A stretch of DNA of 51,762 bases from Microbulbifer mangrovi (GTDB lineage: Bacteria; Pseudomonadota; Gammaproteobacteria; Pseudomonadales; Cellvibrionaceae), in assembly GCF_002009015.1 (NCBI RefSeq), contig NZ_LZDE01000334.1, positions 1 to 51,762 on the forward strand, read 5' to 3'. Under the pieces are notes generated by a model that saw only the letters and a list, made by a program, of their open reading frames with translations, had not been told where the DNA came from and did not search any database. Below are positions 18,299 through 27,480 of this stretch, in pieces; positions within the stretch are counted from its first letter, which is position 1; each line of letters starts with the position of its first letter. Position numbers and translations under genes: made by a program.

Positions 18299-19393
18299 TC
18301 AGTCCTCGGGTCGCTCACTCACTGCCGACCTGTTTGCGCACTGCTCCTGTTCCACATGCTGCGCTGCCACACTGGCAGCGCGCTCCGCATACACGACCCG
18401 CCCCACATCTGCTTGCGGCAAAACGCTCTCGCGCCCAACCACTTCGCGCAGGTGGAATCGGGGTCGGCGCTTGACCTCCTCGTAAATTTTGCCGAGATAC
18501 TCGCCAATTACCCCGAGGCACAGTAACTGGACACTGCCGATAAACAGTACTGGCACCATGATCGACGCCCAGCCCGGCACCACACTGTTCGACACCAGCT
18601 TCACGATCAGTACCCACACAATCAGGCCCAGGGCAATACCGCCGGAAATCAGCCCCAGCAGGGTAATCGCCCGCAGCGGGGCAATAGAAAAGGCGGTGAC
18701 GCCCTTCCAGGCCAGGGACAGCATCCGGCGCAGTGGGTATTTGCTTTCCCCGGCGAGGCGCGGGCGGCGCGCGTAGGAAATCGTGGAGGAACGGAATCCC
18801 AGTTCACGCACCATACCGCGCAGGAACAGATTGGTTTCCGGATACTGCAACAGAGTGTCCACAGCCCGCCGCGACATCAGCCGGAAGTCCGCATGATTGA
18901 ATACCAGATCCACCCCCAGGCCCTGCATCAACCGGTAATAGCCTTCCGCGGTCATCCGTTTGAACCAGGTATCCGATGCGCGCTCCTTGCGAACACCGAA
19001 CACCACTTCGCTGCCCTCCAGGAAAGCATCGATCATGGACGCAATGTGTTCCGGGCCATCCTGCAGGTCCGCATCGATACTGACAACCATGTCTTCACTG
19101 GTCTGCGAGAGCCCCGCATACAGCGCATTCTGGTGACCGCGATTGCGCGACAGCGCCACTGCCACAATGCGCGCGTCTTCGCCGGCCAGCGTTTGCAGGA
19201 TTGGCCAGGTGCCATCGCAACTGCCGTCATCCACATAGTAGATCTTCGAACCGGCAGCGATGCGGCCGCTACTTTCGAGTTCCGCAAGCGTAGCCAGCAG
19301 CTCGACCGTGGTATCCGAAAGCACCTCTTCTTCGTTATAGCAGGGGACAACGATCGCCAGTGTCGGCGCAGGCTGTTCGGTCATAGATTCCAT
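18299..19393 (-). CDS. gtrB: GtrB-type bactoprenyl-phosphate glycosyltransferase (GT2)
   Basis: This family-2 glycosyltransferase of 364 residues transfers a sugar from a nucleotide donor to undecaprenyl phosphate on the cytoplasmic face. The N-terminal GT-A domain has VVPCYNEEEVL and YYVDDGSCDGT, the DxD-type motif in SIDADLQDG, and ALSRNRGHQNAL. Two membrane helices follow at about 240-265 and 275-300, then a variable polar tail longer than in phage GtrB. The start ATG at 19393 follows GGGAG; an alternative ATG at 19384 overlaps the gtrA stop as ATGA. Last gene of a four-gene operon with gtrA. Confidence 0.88.
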   Translation of the reverse strand: MESMTEQPAPTLAIVVPCYNEEEVLSDTTVELLATLAELESSGRIAAGSKIYYVDDGSCDGTWPILQTLAGEDARIVAVALSRNRGHQNALYAGLSQTSEDMVVSIDADLQDGPEHIASMIDAFLEGSEVVFGVRKERASDTWFKRMTAEGYYRLMQGLGVDLVFNHADFRLMSRRAVDTLLQYPETNLFLRGMVRELGFRSSTISYARRPRLAGESKYPLRRMLSLAWKGVTAFSIAPLRAITLLGLISGGIALGLIVWVLIVKLVSNSVVPGWASIMVPVLFIGSVQLLCLGVIGEYLGKIYEEVKRRPRFHLREVVGRESVLPQADVGRVVYAERAASVAAQHVEQEQCANRSAVSERPED

Positions 19394-19842
19394 TCGGGCT
19401 CCCGGTATATCCAAAAATGATGCAGGAGAAAGTTAACCACCAACGTGACCAGGGTGGCGACAACCTGGGCCAACAAGTAAGGGGCCACAGCCAGTACCAG
19501 GGAAAAACACAGGGTATTGATGACAAGCCCGAGCGCCGCCACCAGTGCAAACCTCGGCAAGGCGCGGCGATGTCGCACTCCTCCCTGAAACGTCAGATAG
19601 TAATTGAGCAGGTAATTGGCAAGCGCAGAACAGCAAAATGACAGTGCGGAGGCCAGCACCGCAAACATGCCCAGCACTTCAATCATGGCCACCAGCAGGC
19701 CGTACTGGAAAGCAGTGGCAATCCCCCCCACCAGTGCAAAGCGTCCCGCGCGTGAAATCAGCTTGGCAGCAGCGAGCGACCAGCCTGGCTTCTCCCTGTC
19801 GGACGACGATTGATCCCGTGATTGCTCATGCGGGCGCATCAT
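19381..19842 (-). CDS. gtrA: GtrA-family lipid-linked sugar flippase
   Basis: A 153-residue protein with four predicted membrane helices and the GtrA features RFALVGGIATAFQYGLL, LNYYLTFQG and FLLHHFWIYRE. GtrA proteins are proposed to flip undecaprenyl-phosphate-linked sugars to the periplasmic side. The N-terminus is chosen at the ATG-ATG pair 19842/19839, preceded by GGGAAG, overlapping the end of the upstream glycosyltransferase gene by 14-17 bases. A longer in-frame reading extends into that gene and is rejected. Overlap with gtrB on the other side shows tight translational coupling. Confidence 0.88.
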   Translation of the reverse strand: MMRPHEQSRDQSSSDREKPGWSLAAAKLISRAGRFALVGGIATAFQYGLLVAMIEVLGMFAVLASALSFCCSALANYLLNYYLTFQGGVRHRRALPRFALVAALGLVINTLCFSLVLAVAPYLLAQVVATLVTLVVNFLLHHFWIYREPEWNL

Positions 19843-21370
19843 CGGCTTCCCGCTGAGGCTGCTCGAGTGGCCCGCCCTCCCGTTCGGGTGACGTCGGATC
19901 CGCGTGCAGCCCAGCGGCAGTGACAACTCCCGGGCTGGCCTCTCGCTCTTCAGATATTTCTTCTGCCTCTGTACTTTTGCGGGACGTTCGTCGTCGCAGG
20001 ACACCAGCTACCAGTAACGCCTGCACCAGCAACATACCCTCTGCCGGTTTGCGATAGCGTCCTTCATTGACCGCAATCGGCAACAGTCCCTGCACCACGA
20101 TCCAGGTGCCCAGCAGCACCGCAAACAGTCGCGCACCGTGCAGGCGACGCCAGCACAATATGGTACCGATCAACAGCAACAGGGTCAGCGGCGCCCACAG
20201 CCAGCGGCTGTGGTGATTGATCTTCTCCAGAGTTCGCTGGCGATTGTTGTCCGGCCAGGATGAGCCGAAGAACAGGTAGATCAGGTTTTCCTTGGTCAGG
20301 GAAAGGTAGCGATCCAGTGTCACCGGATAGCGTGCCAACGCCGTCGCCCAATCGTCAGCGCCGTTTTCAATATGGATCCGTGCGTGGACCTGGCCGTCGC
20401 GGCTGGTGGTCCAGTCGCTGAGCGGAGCCAGTGGCTTTTCACCGGTAGAAGGAGAGCCGAACCAGTAATTCCACTGCGCGCCTTCGCGGCTGTAATGCAC
20501 GTGGATCTCGCGTTTGCCGGAGCGCAGGTATAGCGCCACCAGCTGGCCGATACCGTGGGGGGAAATCATATGCATCGCCGCGTAGCTGCGATACGCCAGC
20601 GGTCCCATCAACAGCGCCAGTAACGCGAGACTATAGCCCGCCTTGGCCAGTTTGCGCGGCTGTAACAGCCACAACCAGGTGGTGACCACCGCCGCCAGGG
20701 GAATGGCTATGCCGCGGGTGAGCCCGGCGCAGGTCCACAGCGCCACCATCAGCAGGAAACTCCCCAGGGTTTGCTTGCGTCGACAGCGCCAGCTGGCATA
20801 CAGCGATGCCCCCAGCAGTGGCAGCAGCAACGTCTCCTGCATGAAATAGCCGTAAATGGCGATCCACGAGGGCAACAGGGACAACAGCGCCCATACCGCC
20901 GTAGCCTGCAGGCGCCCGGGCATCAGCTCCCGCGCGAACCGGTACCAGATCCACGGCGTCAGGCAGGCGAGCAGTGCCGTATAGAGAGCGACAAGGAAGG
21001 GTTCACCGAGAGTCAGCTTGCCAAGGATACCCACGTAGACCTGGTACATCACCGGGTCTGTAAGCGTCATGGGATCGCTTCGCAGGGTCTGGGTGCCCTG
21101 CTCCCAATGACGCTGGGGATCACTCCAGATATGGTCCATGGGGTTATGGGTGAATACGTGCTCCACCCGCAGCCAGATACCCACCGCGATCAGCAGATAG
21201 AGTCCCGCATAGATCCACCAGCGACCATCGATACGCTTGGCTCCCACGGGAATCCGCTCTACCAGTGTTCCCCAAAAACCGCTCGGCCCGCGCAGATCAG
21301 CGAGGGGGAACTGCCACCACTGCCGCAGCTTCGTCGCCGCCAGATTCGAACTCGCCACTCCCCACCCCAT
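19826..21370 (-). CDS. Polytopic GT-C glycosyltransferase (GT39/GtrC-like)
   Basis: A 514-residue integral membrane protein with about 10-11 hydrophobic segments. The first periplasmic-side loop carries DHIWSDPQRHW, with acidic residues placed as in GT-C fold enzymes that use polyprenyl-phosphate sugars. Its size and topology match the third, acceptor-specific gene of GtrA/GtrB systems, which attaches the flipped sugar to a surface glycan. The C-terminal 60 residues are acidic, polar and probably cytoplasmic. ATG 21370 has AGGAG seven bases upstream, so the odd-looking N-terminus (MGWGVASSN) seems real. Acceptor and sugar are unknown. Confidence 0.72.
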   Translation of the reverse strand: MGWGVASSNLAATKLRQWWQFPLADLRGPSGFWGTLVERIPVGAKRIDGRWWIYAGLYLLIAVGIWLRVEHVFTHNPMDHIWSDPQRHWEQGTQTLRSDPMTLTDPVMYQVYVGILGKLTLGEPFLVALYTALLACLTPWIWYRFARELMPGRLQATAVWALLSLLPSWIAIYGYFMQETLLLPLLGASLYASWRCRRKQTLGSFLLMVALWTCAGLTRGIAIPLAAVVTTWLWLLQPRKLAKAGYSLALLALLMGPLAYRSYAAMHMISPHGIGQLVALYLRSGKREIHVHYSREGAQWNYWFGSPSTGEKPLAPLSDWTTSRDGQVHARIHIENGADDWATALARYPVTLDRYLSLTKENLIYLFFGSSWPDNNRQRTLEKINHHSRWLWAPLTLLLLIGTILCWRRLHGARLFAVLLGTWIVVQGLLPIAVNEGRYRKPAEGMLLVQALLVAGVLRRRTSRKSTEAEEISEEREASPGVVTAAGLHADPTSPEREGGPLEQPQREADDAPA

Positions 21371-21401
21371 CACACTACTCCTACACGTGATCTACAGATC
21401 T

Positions 21402-22844
21402 TCAGGCGCCGGCGGTGCCGGTCGCATTCGCTTGTGATGCCGGGATCCCGGAGACGAGCGGCTCGGCGGGCGCAGAGTCTTCACCGCGGTTAAACAGGCG
21501 GCCGTGACCGAAGCGCAGCACAGGAAACCAGCGCCCCAGGAATGCAAAGGTGCCCCGCTGCTCGATATAGCGCGCGTATGCGACGTAGGTGGGATCCCAG
21601 GACAAGTGCCGCTCTTCGGTGCGCGCACGCATGAAGTAGATAAAGTTCACCGTCAACAACAGCAGTGAGTGGCGCAAGGCTTCGGGTGCGCTGGCACTGA
21701 CCATGAACGGCATGGAGATCATCCACCAGGAGATGTTCTTGCTGATATAGGCCGGGTGCTTGGTAAAGCGGTAGGGACCGTTGGTGAGAATCCCTCGGTG
21801 GGTAAGGTTGGAAAAACGGATACCGAAAGGGATGCTTGCCCACACATAAATGGCAATCAGCAACAGGATTACGCTGCCCCAGACACTGTAGGCCACCGGC
21901 GTATCCCAGAACCAGTAGCCCCAGGCGGGCGCATCGTCGTATTTCAGGTAGGTGCCGGAGAACAGGCTCCAGAACGGCTGGTAGCCGATAAGTGCCACCC
22001 CCCAACCGAGGAAACTGGGCTCGGCGGTGCGGATATGGGAGTCGAACAGACGCAGGGTACACACATACCCGACGGTAACGAACAGCAGATCGATGTAAAA
22101 CAGGAAATTGAAGGTGAAATCAAACACCGCCTTGAAACTGCCAAACAAGCGTGCGAAATCAAAATTCAGCAGCGTGTTCAGGTTATTGCCCATGTAGACA
22201 AACATTAGCGGCAGGAAGAACAGCTTCACCAGCCAACCCAGGTACAGCTGGCCAACCACCTTTCCGGAAACGCCCTTGCGACGTCCCAGGACCCAGCTGC
22301 CCAACTGCCAATAACTGTCTTTGGGATCGCGCATGGCGCCGTCCAGCAGGTAAAAATAAGGCACCGCCAGCAACATCCACCAGGGCAGCACTGCACGCAC
22401 CACCGAAAAATAGTTGTCGTAGAAGGACCCGTGGTATTCCGGGAACAGCCAGTACACGAACGCCACCGACCCCACCGCCAGATAAAAGCCGAGCAACTTT
22501 ATCGCGGTGCGGCTCAGGCTGTGATTCTTGCGATTGAAATCGAGCCCGGCGGACGGGTTGCGATAGGGTTTGAGAAACAGCCACTCGAGCAAGATGATCG
22601 GCAACGCCAGGGCGACGGCAACCACAACCAGGGATTGGGTTTTTACTGCGAGGTGCTGGCCGTACTCCCGCAGCCAAACCACGGCTGCCAGGGAAATCGC
22701 CAGCGCACACAGGTTGATCCAGATACTGGTGGGCGCTGTCGGGCAGCTGGGCGTCTCTACAGGCGCGGCGGACGATCGCTTCACGCGGCTATCTGGGCCA
22801 GAACGGCGGCTGGCACCGGCGGATTTATTTTTTATTTTTTTCAT
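21402..22844 (-). CDS. Integral-membrane ICMT/PEMT-like methyltransferase
   Basis: A 480-residue membrane protein with a Lys/Ser-rich cytoplasmic N-terminus, about ten hydrophobic segments and, near residues 385-425, the block LTHRGILTNGPYRFTKHPAY followed by SKNISWW. This is the SAM-binding signature of the isoprenylcysteine carboxyl methyltransferase / phospholipid methyltransferase superfamily. It is much longer than the 150-200 residue core, with extra N-terminal helices. The substrate is unknown; a lipid-linked or isoprenoid acceptor fits the family and the downstream GtrAB/GT-C genes (inference). It is the first gene of the operon, 31 bases before the glycosyltransferase. The start is placed at MKKIKNK. 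Confidence 0.72.
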   Translation of the reverse strand: MKKIKNKSAGASRRSGPDSRVKRSSAAPVETPSCPTAPTSIWINLCALAISLAAVVWLREYGQHLAVKTQSLVVVAVALALPIILLEWLFLKPYRNPSAGLDFNRKNHSLSRTAIKLLGFYLAVGSVAFVYWLFPEYHGSFYDNYFSVVRAVLPWWMLLAVPYFYLLDGAMRDPKDSYWQLGSWVLGRRKGVSGKVVGQLYLGWLVKLFFLPLMFVYMGNNLNTLLNFDFARLFGSFKAVFDFTFNFLFYIDLLFVTVGYVCTLRLFDSHIRTAEPSFLGWGVALIGYQPFWSLFSGTYLKYDDAPAWGYWFWDTPVAYSVWGSVILLLIAIYVWASIPFGIRFSNLTHRGILTNGPYRFTKHPAYISKNISWWMISMPFMVSASAPEALRHSLLLLTVNFIYFMRARTEERHLSWDPTYVAYARYIEQRGTFAFLGRWFPVLRFGHGRLFNRGEDSAPAEPLVSGIPASQANATGTAGA

Positions 22845-22991
22845 ACTGAGTCCAACTGGTACATCGCGACTTGCCGGCCGCCACTCGATCACAACCAAAG
22901 TGGTCAGACCAGAGGTCAGAATTGCGCCAGTTTACCCCTATCCTCGCGCAGCTTCCACGGGACATTGGCGCACATTACTCACCAGCGGGAG

Positions 22992-24038
22992 TCAGTCGTC
23001 AGTTGCGGCGCCAGTTTCCTGCCCCGTCTCGGGATGGGAGTGAACCGACTCGACATCCGAGTCAACGCCGTGCTGGTGATGGCTGTGATAGGCGCCGGCT
23101 TGCACCGCGCCGGAGTGATCTTCCTGCGCGGCGGAATCCCCTGTCTGCTCCTGTGACGGTTCATCTTCGGCATTCGGCCCCGGGTGAACCCCGTGGCGCG
23201 AGTGATCGACCCCGCTGTCACCGTGTATATGCTGGGCTTGATCTGCGGGTTGCCCAGTTTCTGAATCTCCCGCCATCTGGTGCGTGCCAGCGCCATGCGC
23301 ACCGTGCGAGCTTTCAGTATCGTGAGCATTGTGCGCACTGTGCGTAGCGTGAGCCCCGTGGGCGCCGTGGGCGCCGTGTCCGCCCGCACCCCACAGGGTC
23401 CACAGACCGAACACCAGTACCAACAGCGCCATCCCCAGGCGCACGCCGGGTTTCTGCACCAATTTACGCAGGCGAGCCGCGGCGGCACCGGTCGCCAGCA
23501 CCGCCGGTACCGTACCGAGACCGAAGGCCAGCATCGCCAGGGCCGCCTGTTCACCGCTGCCTTGCGCCAGGGCAAATGCCAGCGCGCTGTAGACCAGGCC
23601 GCAGGGCAACCACCCCCAGAGTGCACCCAGTGCAATTGCCTGCGGCGTGGAGTTGACCGGCAACAATCGGCGTGAAAGCGGCTGCACCGCGCGCCAAAGG
23701 ACCGCCCCACCCCGTTCCAGCCATACCAGGCCACGCCACCAGTCCGCCAGATACAGCGCCATCGCGATCAACATTAGTCCAGCCACTATTCGCAGCGGCG
23801 CCAGACCGCGGGCGATGTCCGTAGCCAGATAGGCCCCCAGCACCCCCACCAGCAGCCCCATCAGGGTGTAACTGGCCACACGCCCTGTGGAGTAGCCGAT
23901 CAAGCGAGGCCATGCGGGCTTTTGCCCGGGCACAGCCAGTCCCAGCGCGCCGGAAATCCCGCCGCACATACCAACGCAGTGACTACTGCCAAAAAAACCA
24001 ATCGCCAGTGCCGCGGCAAGCGTACCCCAGTCCAGCAT
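22992..24038 (-). CDS. SafE/TauE-like membrane protein with His-rich tail, end of the cco assembly operon
   Basis: A 348-residue protein. Residues 1-215 form six or so membrane helices of the SafE/TauE ('sulfite exporter') family, with FFGSSHCVGMCGG near the N-terminus and WLPCGLVYSAL in the second half; paired Cys-containing half-repeats are typical of relatives of the Cu-handling CcoA/CcdA-like proteins. The remaining about 130 residues are hydrophilic and extremely His-rich, beginning [16 protein letters not shown]. Family members next to ccoS usually end soon after the last helix, so this tail is unusual; it is probably metal-binding (inference). Its ATG overlaps the ccoS stop as TAATG, so the two are translationally coupled. 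Confidence 0.85.
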   Translation of the reverse strand: MLDWGTLAAALAIGFFGSSHCVGMCGGISGALGLAVPGQKPAWPRLIGYSTGRVASYTLMGLLVGVLGAYLATDIARGLAPLRIVAGLMLIAMALYLADWWRGLVWLERGGAVLWRAVQPLSRRLLPVNSTPQAIALGALWGWLPCGLVYSALAFALAQGSGEQAALAMLAFGLGTVPAVLATGAAAARLRKLVQKPGVRLGMALLVLVFGLWTLWGAGGHGAHGAHGAHATHSAHNAHDTESSHGAHGAGTHQMAGDSETGQPADQAQHIHGDSGVDHSRHGVHPGPNAEDEPSQEQTGDSAAQEDHSGAVQAGAYHSHHQHGVDSDVESVHSHPETGQETGAATDD

Positions 24039-24274
24039 TATGGATTTCCGCCCTTGCTATTCGCACCGGCAGCTGTGTCCGCCGCGGATTCACCAGGCCT
24101 ATTACTCTGGCTCTGTTGTGGGGACGGACGCGGCGCATCGTCATCAAAAAGTATGCGGCGCCCCTCTGTCTCCAGGTCGTCGTACTGCCCGCTGTTAACC
24201 GCCCAGAAGAACAGCTTCACCGCACCGGCGACGAACAAAATGACAATGGGTACCAGTAGAAAAATACTGTCCAC
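24038..24274 (-). CDS. ccoS: cbb3 oxidase maturation protein CcoS
   Basis: A 78-residue single-span membrane protein starting MDSIFLLVPIVILFVAG, with the family pattern FFWAVNSGQYDDLETEG just after the helix. CcoS (FixS) is needed to insert haem b and copper into CcoN. The C-terminal 30 residues are a longer polar tail than in most homologues. It sits between ccoI and the SafE-like gene in the usual ccoGHIS order. Confidence 0.94.
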   Translation of the reverse strand: MDSIFLLVPIVILFVAGAVKLFFWAVNSGQYDDLETEGRRILFDDDAPRPSPQQSQSNRPGESAADTAAGANSKGGNP

Positions 24275-24352
24275 GTGTTACCTCGGAAAAAACACTTCGG
24301 ATAAATTCGGCGAACGGCGCGCCCCGATCAACAGGCGCGCCGGCTGCACTAC

Positions 24353-26851
24353 CTAGCCGGCCGGCTGCCAGCGCGACAGACGCAGGGCGTTGACCACCAC
24401 CAGTAGCGAACTCAGCGACATGCCGATGGCTGCCGCCCAGGGCGGTACCAGACCGAGAAAAGCGAGCGGCAGCGCCAGGGCATTGTAAAGAATTGCCCAG
24501 GTCAGGTTCTGGCGAATAATTGTGCGACACTTGCGCGCCAATTCAAAGGCACGGGGCAAGGCGCGCAGGTCTCCCTGCAGCAGGATTGCATCGGCACGGG
24601 ACTGCGCGAGATCTGCCGCCGACATCATGGCCACAGAGACATCCGCCCCCGACAGCACGGGGACATCGTTGATACCGTCCCCTACCATCAGCAGCCGCTG
24701 CCCCTCTGACTGCAGGCTGCGCAGATGCGCCAGCTTCTGTTCCGGCGACGCGCCGCCGCGGAAATCCGCGATTCCAGTGGCTTCCGCCAGGCGCGGCACT
24801 TCTGCCGACTGGTCACCACTCAATAGTTCCGTAGCCAGGCCCTGGGCGCGCAGCGCAGTGACCGATTCAACCGCACTCGGTCGCACCGCATCCCCCAGGC
24901 ACAGCCAGGCCAAGGCGCCCTCGGCATCTCCCAGCAACAACCACTGCCCGGGCTCGGCAGGCACTTGCAGCGACGGGGGGGGATCCTTCACCAGCTCGCA
25001 CACGAAATCCGGTCGTCCCAGGCGGTAGGCGGTTTCTCCACAGATACCCGACACCCCGCGACCAGTGACCGACCGCAACTCCCGCACCGGGCGATTGCCA
25101 AACCAGGCCCGGAAAGCCCGCGCCAGGGGATGATTGTTGTGGCTTTCCAGTGCCGCAGCGATATCCCGGATCTCACTCTCTGCCACGCCCGCGCGCAGCG
25201 GTAGGATGGCGCGCAGTCGCGGCTCGCCTTCGGTAAGGGTTCCGGTCTTATCGAAAATCACCCGGGTCAGCCGCGGCAGGGTTTCCAGTACATGTCCCTT
25301 GGCTACCAGCAGGCCGAGTTGTTGCAAGCGCAGGGTGGCAGCGGCCAGCGCCGCGGGCGTGGCCAGGGACAGCGCGCAGGGACAGGTCACAACCAGCACC
25401 GAAAGCGCCACCCAGAAGGCGCGCTCCGGAGCCTGCTGCCACCAGAAGACAAATGCGGCCACCGCGATACACAGCACTGCGGCTATAAACCGGCCTGCAA
25501 GCCGATCCGCCAACGCTACCTGGGTGGGTTTGTCCAACTGCGCCTGCTCCACCAGCTTCTCGATGGCGGACAAGCGGGTACTGCTGCCGGCCGCGCTGAC
25601 CCGCACCGTGAGCGAGGAGTCGCCATTTACACTGCCTGCAAAGACCTGACTGCCGATCTGTTTCTGCTGCAGGGCCGATTCGCCAGTAAGCACCGACTCG
25701 TCCACCCCGCTTTCGCCCTCGAGCACAACACCGTCCACCGGAATAGTGTCGCCCGGGCGCAGCAGTATCCTGTCACCGGCAGCCAGCGCGGTCACCGGCA
25801 CCGATTCGGAGGTGCCGGAATCGTCCAGACGCATGGCTGCCAGCGGCAGCAATTGCGCAAGCCCGCCACTGGCCAGCCCGGCCCGATGCCGCGCGCGCAT
25901 TTCCACCGAGCGCCCCAGTAGCAGGAAGAAGGTGAACATGGAAACCGATTCAAAGTAGACCTCACCGGTCTCGAACACGGTTGCATAGACACTGGCGCCA
26001 TAGGCCAGGCCAATGGCGAGGGATACGGGAACATCCATGACCAGCTGACCGGTGCGCAGTGCCCGCCAGGCGGCGGCGAAGAACGGTTGCGCGGCGTAAC
26101 ACACCACCGGCGTAGCCACGACCAGAGAGACCCAGCGGAAAAACTGCTCGAACTGACTATCGATCCCCTTGCTGCCCCCAAAATACAGGGCGATGGCGAA
26201 CATCATTACCTGCATGGTGCCGAGGCCAGCAACCCCGAGCCGACGCATTGCGGCGCGGCGCTCTTGCTGGATCAGGCGCTCGCTGTTGGCCGCCGTGGCA
26301 GGTGCCGGACGATAGCCGATGGCTGCCAGTGAGGAGAACAGCTCGCTAACGGCGATCTGCTGTGGATCGAACACCACCTGGGCACGATGGGTACTGGCGT
26401 TGACCGAGACGCGCTCAATGCCCGGCAATCGCAAAAGGTGCTTCTCGATCAGCCACACACAGGCGGCACAGGTGATCCCGCTAACAAGCAGGCTGGCTAC
26501 CCGCAGGGTTTCTGGCGAAGAAGTTGAGGATTTGGCGTCGTCGAATGCGCGGACAAATTCACCCTGCACTTCCGGCAGGTCATAGGCACTCCAGCGCGCT
26601 TGTTGTGGCGCGCCTTCCGGGCGCTCACTGCTCTGTTCCCGGAAACGATAGAAATTATCGAGACCACCGGCCACGATGGCCCCCGCCACCGCCTCGCAAC
26701 CGGGGCAACACATGGGCTGGCGCGCACCGTCGATCAGCACTGCATATTGGCTGCCTTCGGCAACCGGCAGGCCACAGTGGTAACAATCCAGCGGATGTTT
26801 GGGAGAATCGCAGGAAGAAGCGGTGGATGCGGGAGCGAGCGGATCGGTCAT
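24353..26851 (-). CDS. ccoI: Copper-translocating P1B-type ATPase CcoI (FixI)
   Basis: An 832-residue P-type ATPase that delivers copper for the CuB site of cbb3 oxidase. N-terminally it has a Cys-rich module (CYHC at 23-26, CCPGC at 48-52) typical of CcoI, then a heavy-metal-associated domain with GITCAAC (C128, C131). The transmembrane metal site is CPC at 490-492, the phosphorylated Asp is D534 in DKTGT, TGES lies near 389-392 and the hinge GDGIND at 724-729. All key residues are present. It begins four bases after the ccoH stop. Copper (rather than other metals) is supported by CPC and context. Confidence 0.96.
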   Translation of the reverse strand: MTDPLAPASTASSCDSPKHPLDCYHCGLPVAEGSQYAVLIDGARQPMCCPGCEAVAGAIVAGGLDNFYRFREQSSERPEGAPQQARWSAYDLPEVQGEFVRAFDDAKSSTSSPETLRVASLLVSGITCAACVWLIEKHLLRLPGIERVSVNASTHRAQVVFDPQQIAVSELFSSLAAIGYRPAPATAANSERLIQQERRAAMRRLGVAGLGTMQVMMFAIALYFGGSKGIDSQFEQFFRWVSLVVATPVVCYAAQPFFAAAWRALRTGQLVMDVPVSLAIGLAYGASVYATVFETGEVYFESVSMFTFFLLLGRSVEMRARHRAGLASGGLAQLLPLAAMRLDDSGTSESVPVTALAAGDRILLRPGDTIPVDGVVLEGESGVDESVLTGESALQQKQIGSQVFAGSVNGDSSLTVRVSAAGSSTRLSAIEKLVEQAQLDKPTQVALADRLAGRFIAAVLCIAVAAFVFWWQQAPERAFWVALSVLVVTCPCALSLATPAALAAATLRLQQLGLLVAKGHVLETLPRLTRVIFDKTGTLTEGEPRLRAILPLRAGVAESEIRDIAAALESHNNHPLARAFRAWFGNRPVRELRSVTGRGVSGICGETAYRLGRPDFVCELVKDPPPSLQVPAEPGQWLLLGDAEGALAWLCLGDAVRPSAVESVTALRAQGLATELLSGDQSAEVPRLAEATGIADFRGGASPEQKLAHLRSLQSEGQRLLMVGDGINDVPVLSGADVSVAMMSAADLAQSRADAILLQGDLRALPRAFELARKCRTIIRQNLTWAILYNALALPLAFLGLVPPWAAAIGMSLSSLLVVVNALRLSRWQPAG

Positions 26852-26855
26852 GGGC

Positions 26856-27392
26856 TCACGGCTCGACGGGCTTCAGGGGCACTCCATTGCCGATGTCAAA
26901 ATTGATTTCGCCTTTCAGGCGCCACTGGGCATCGCGGAACTGCTCCGGGTCCAGCTCTGGCATAACCTGCAGATACCAGCGGTGTTGCAGGGGTGCATCG
27001 ACCTTGCCCCGATAGCGACCGATAGATATCTGCTCGAGCACGATATGCGTATCCAGATCTGCCTCTACCGGGTGACTCAGGGTCAGTAACAGTTTTTCCG
27101 GAAAATCGACCTGGCCGCGAAGATCCAGGGCTACCGTCTTGTCTTCGGGGGAGAACAACAACATACCCGCCAGGTTCAATTCCCTGGCCCGTTGATCCTG
27201 CTCTGCGCTGAAGTGATACATGCGGCTGTCTTTGTAATAGGTATCGCTCACCACGTCATCGCCGTGGCGCACGGCGATGGACACCATGGTAAACGAGACC
27301 ACCACAACCAGAATCAGTGGCGCCATCACCATCCAGAACCAGGGCTCGCGGTACCAGGGAGCCGGCGTTTGTTTATCCGCTTTGTGTGACAC
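26856..27392 (-). CDS. ccoH: cbb3 oxidase assembly protein CcoH (FixH)
   Basis: A 178-residue FixH-family protein with one N-terminal membrane helix (FWMVMAPLILVVVVSFT) and a periplasmic beta-rich domain. CcoH associates with the cbb3 complex and is required for its stability. YYKDSRMYHFSAEQDQRA and the C-terminal WRLKGEI segment fit the family. Start is GTG. It follows ccoG after an 88-base gap with two hairpins and leads directly into ccoI. Confidence 0.92.
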   Translation of the reverse strand: MSHKADKQTPAPWYREPWFWMVMAPLILVVVVSFTMVSIAVRHGDDVVSDTYYKDSRMYHFSAEQDQRARELNLAGMLLFSPEDKTVALDLRGQVDFPEKLLLTLSHPVEADLDTHIVLEQISIGRYRGKVDAPLQHRWYLQVMPELDPEQFRDAQWRLKGEINFDIGNGVPLKPVEP

Positions 27393-27412
27393 TAATTACT
27401 CAACCATTGATA

Positions 27413-27437
27413 GATAAAAGCCCGTGTAACACGGGCT
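27413..27437 (-). terminator. Hairpin between ccoG and ccoH, possible attenuator
   Basis: On the minus strand AGCCCGTG-TTA-CACGGGCT (27437-27419) is followed by TTTTAT, a good rho-independent terminator shape inside the ccoGHIS unit. A second stem, CCCGAT-TCAA-ATCGGG, lies at 27453-27468 without a T-tract. Partial termination here could lower ccoHIS expression relative to ccoG. Confidence 0.55.
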
Positions 27438-27480
27438 ACGGGCACGGGACGCCCCGATTCAAATCGGGACAAGGGTGCCG

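Noticed and set aside
21325-21360. A T-loop-like sequence (GAGTTCGAATCTGGCG on the minus strand) at the start of the glycosyltransferase gene, suggesting a tRNA fragment
   Set aside because: Only four of five T-stem pairs form, no acceptor, D or anticodon arm is present, and the coding start has a strong AGGAG site.
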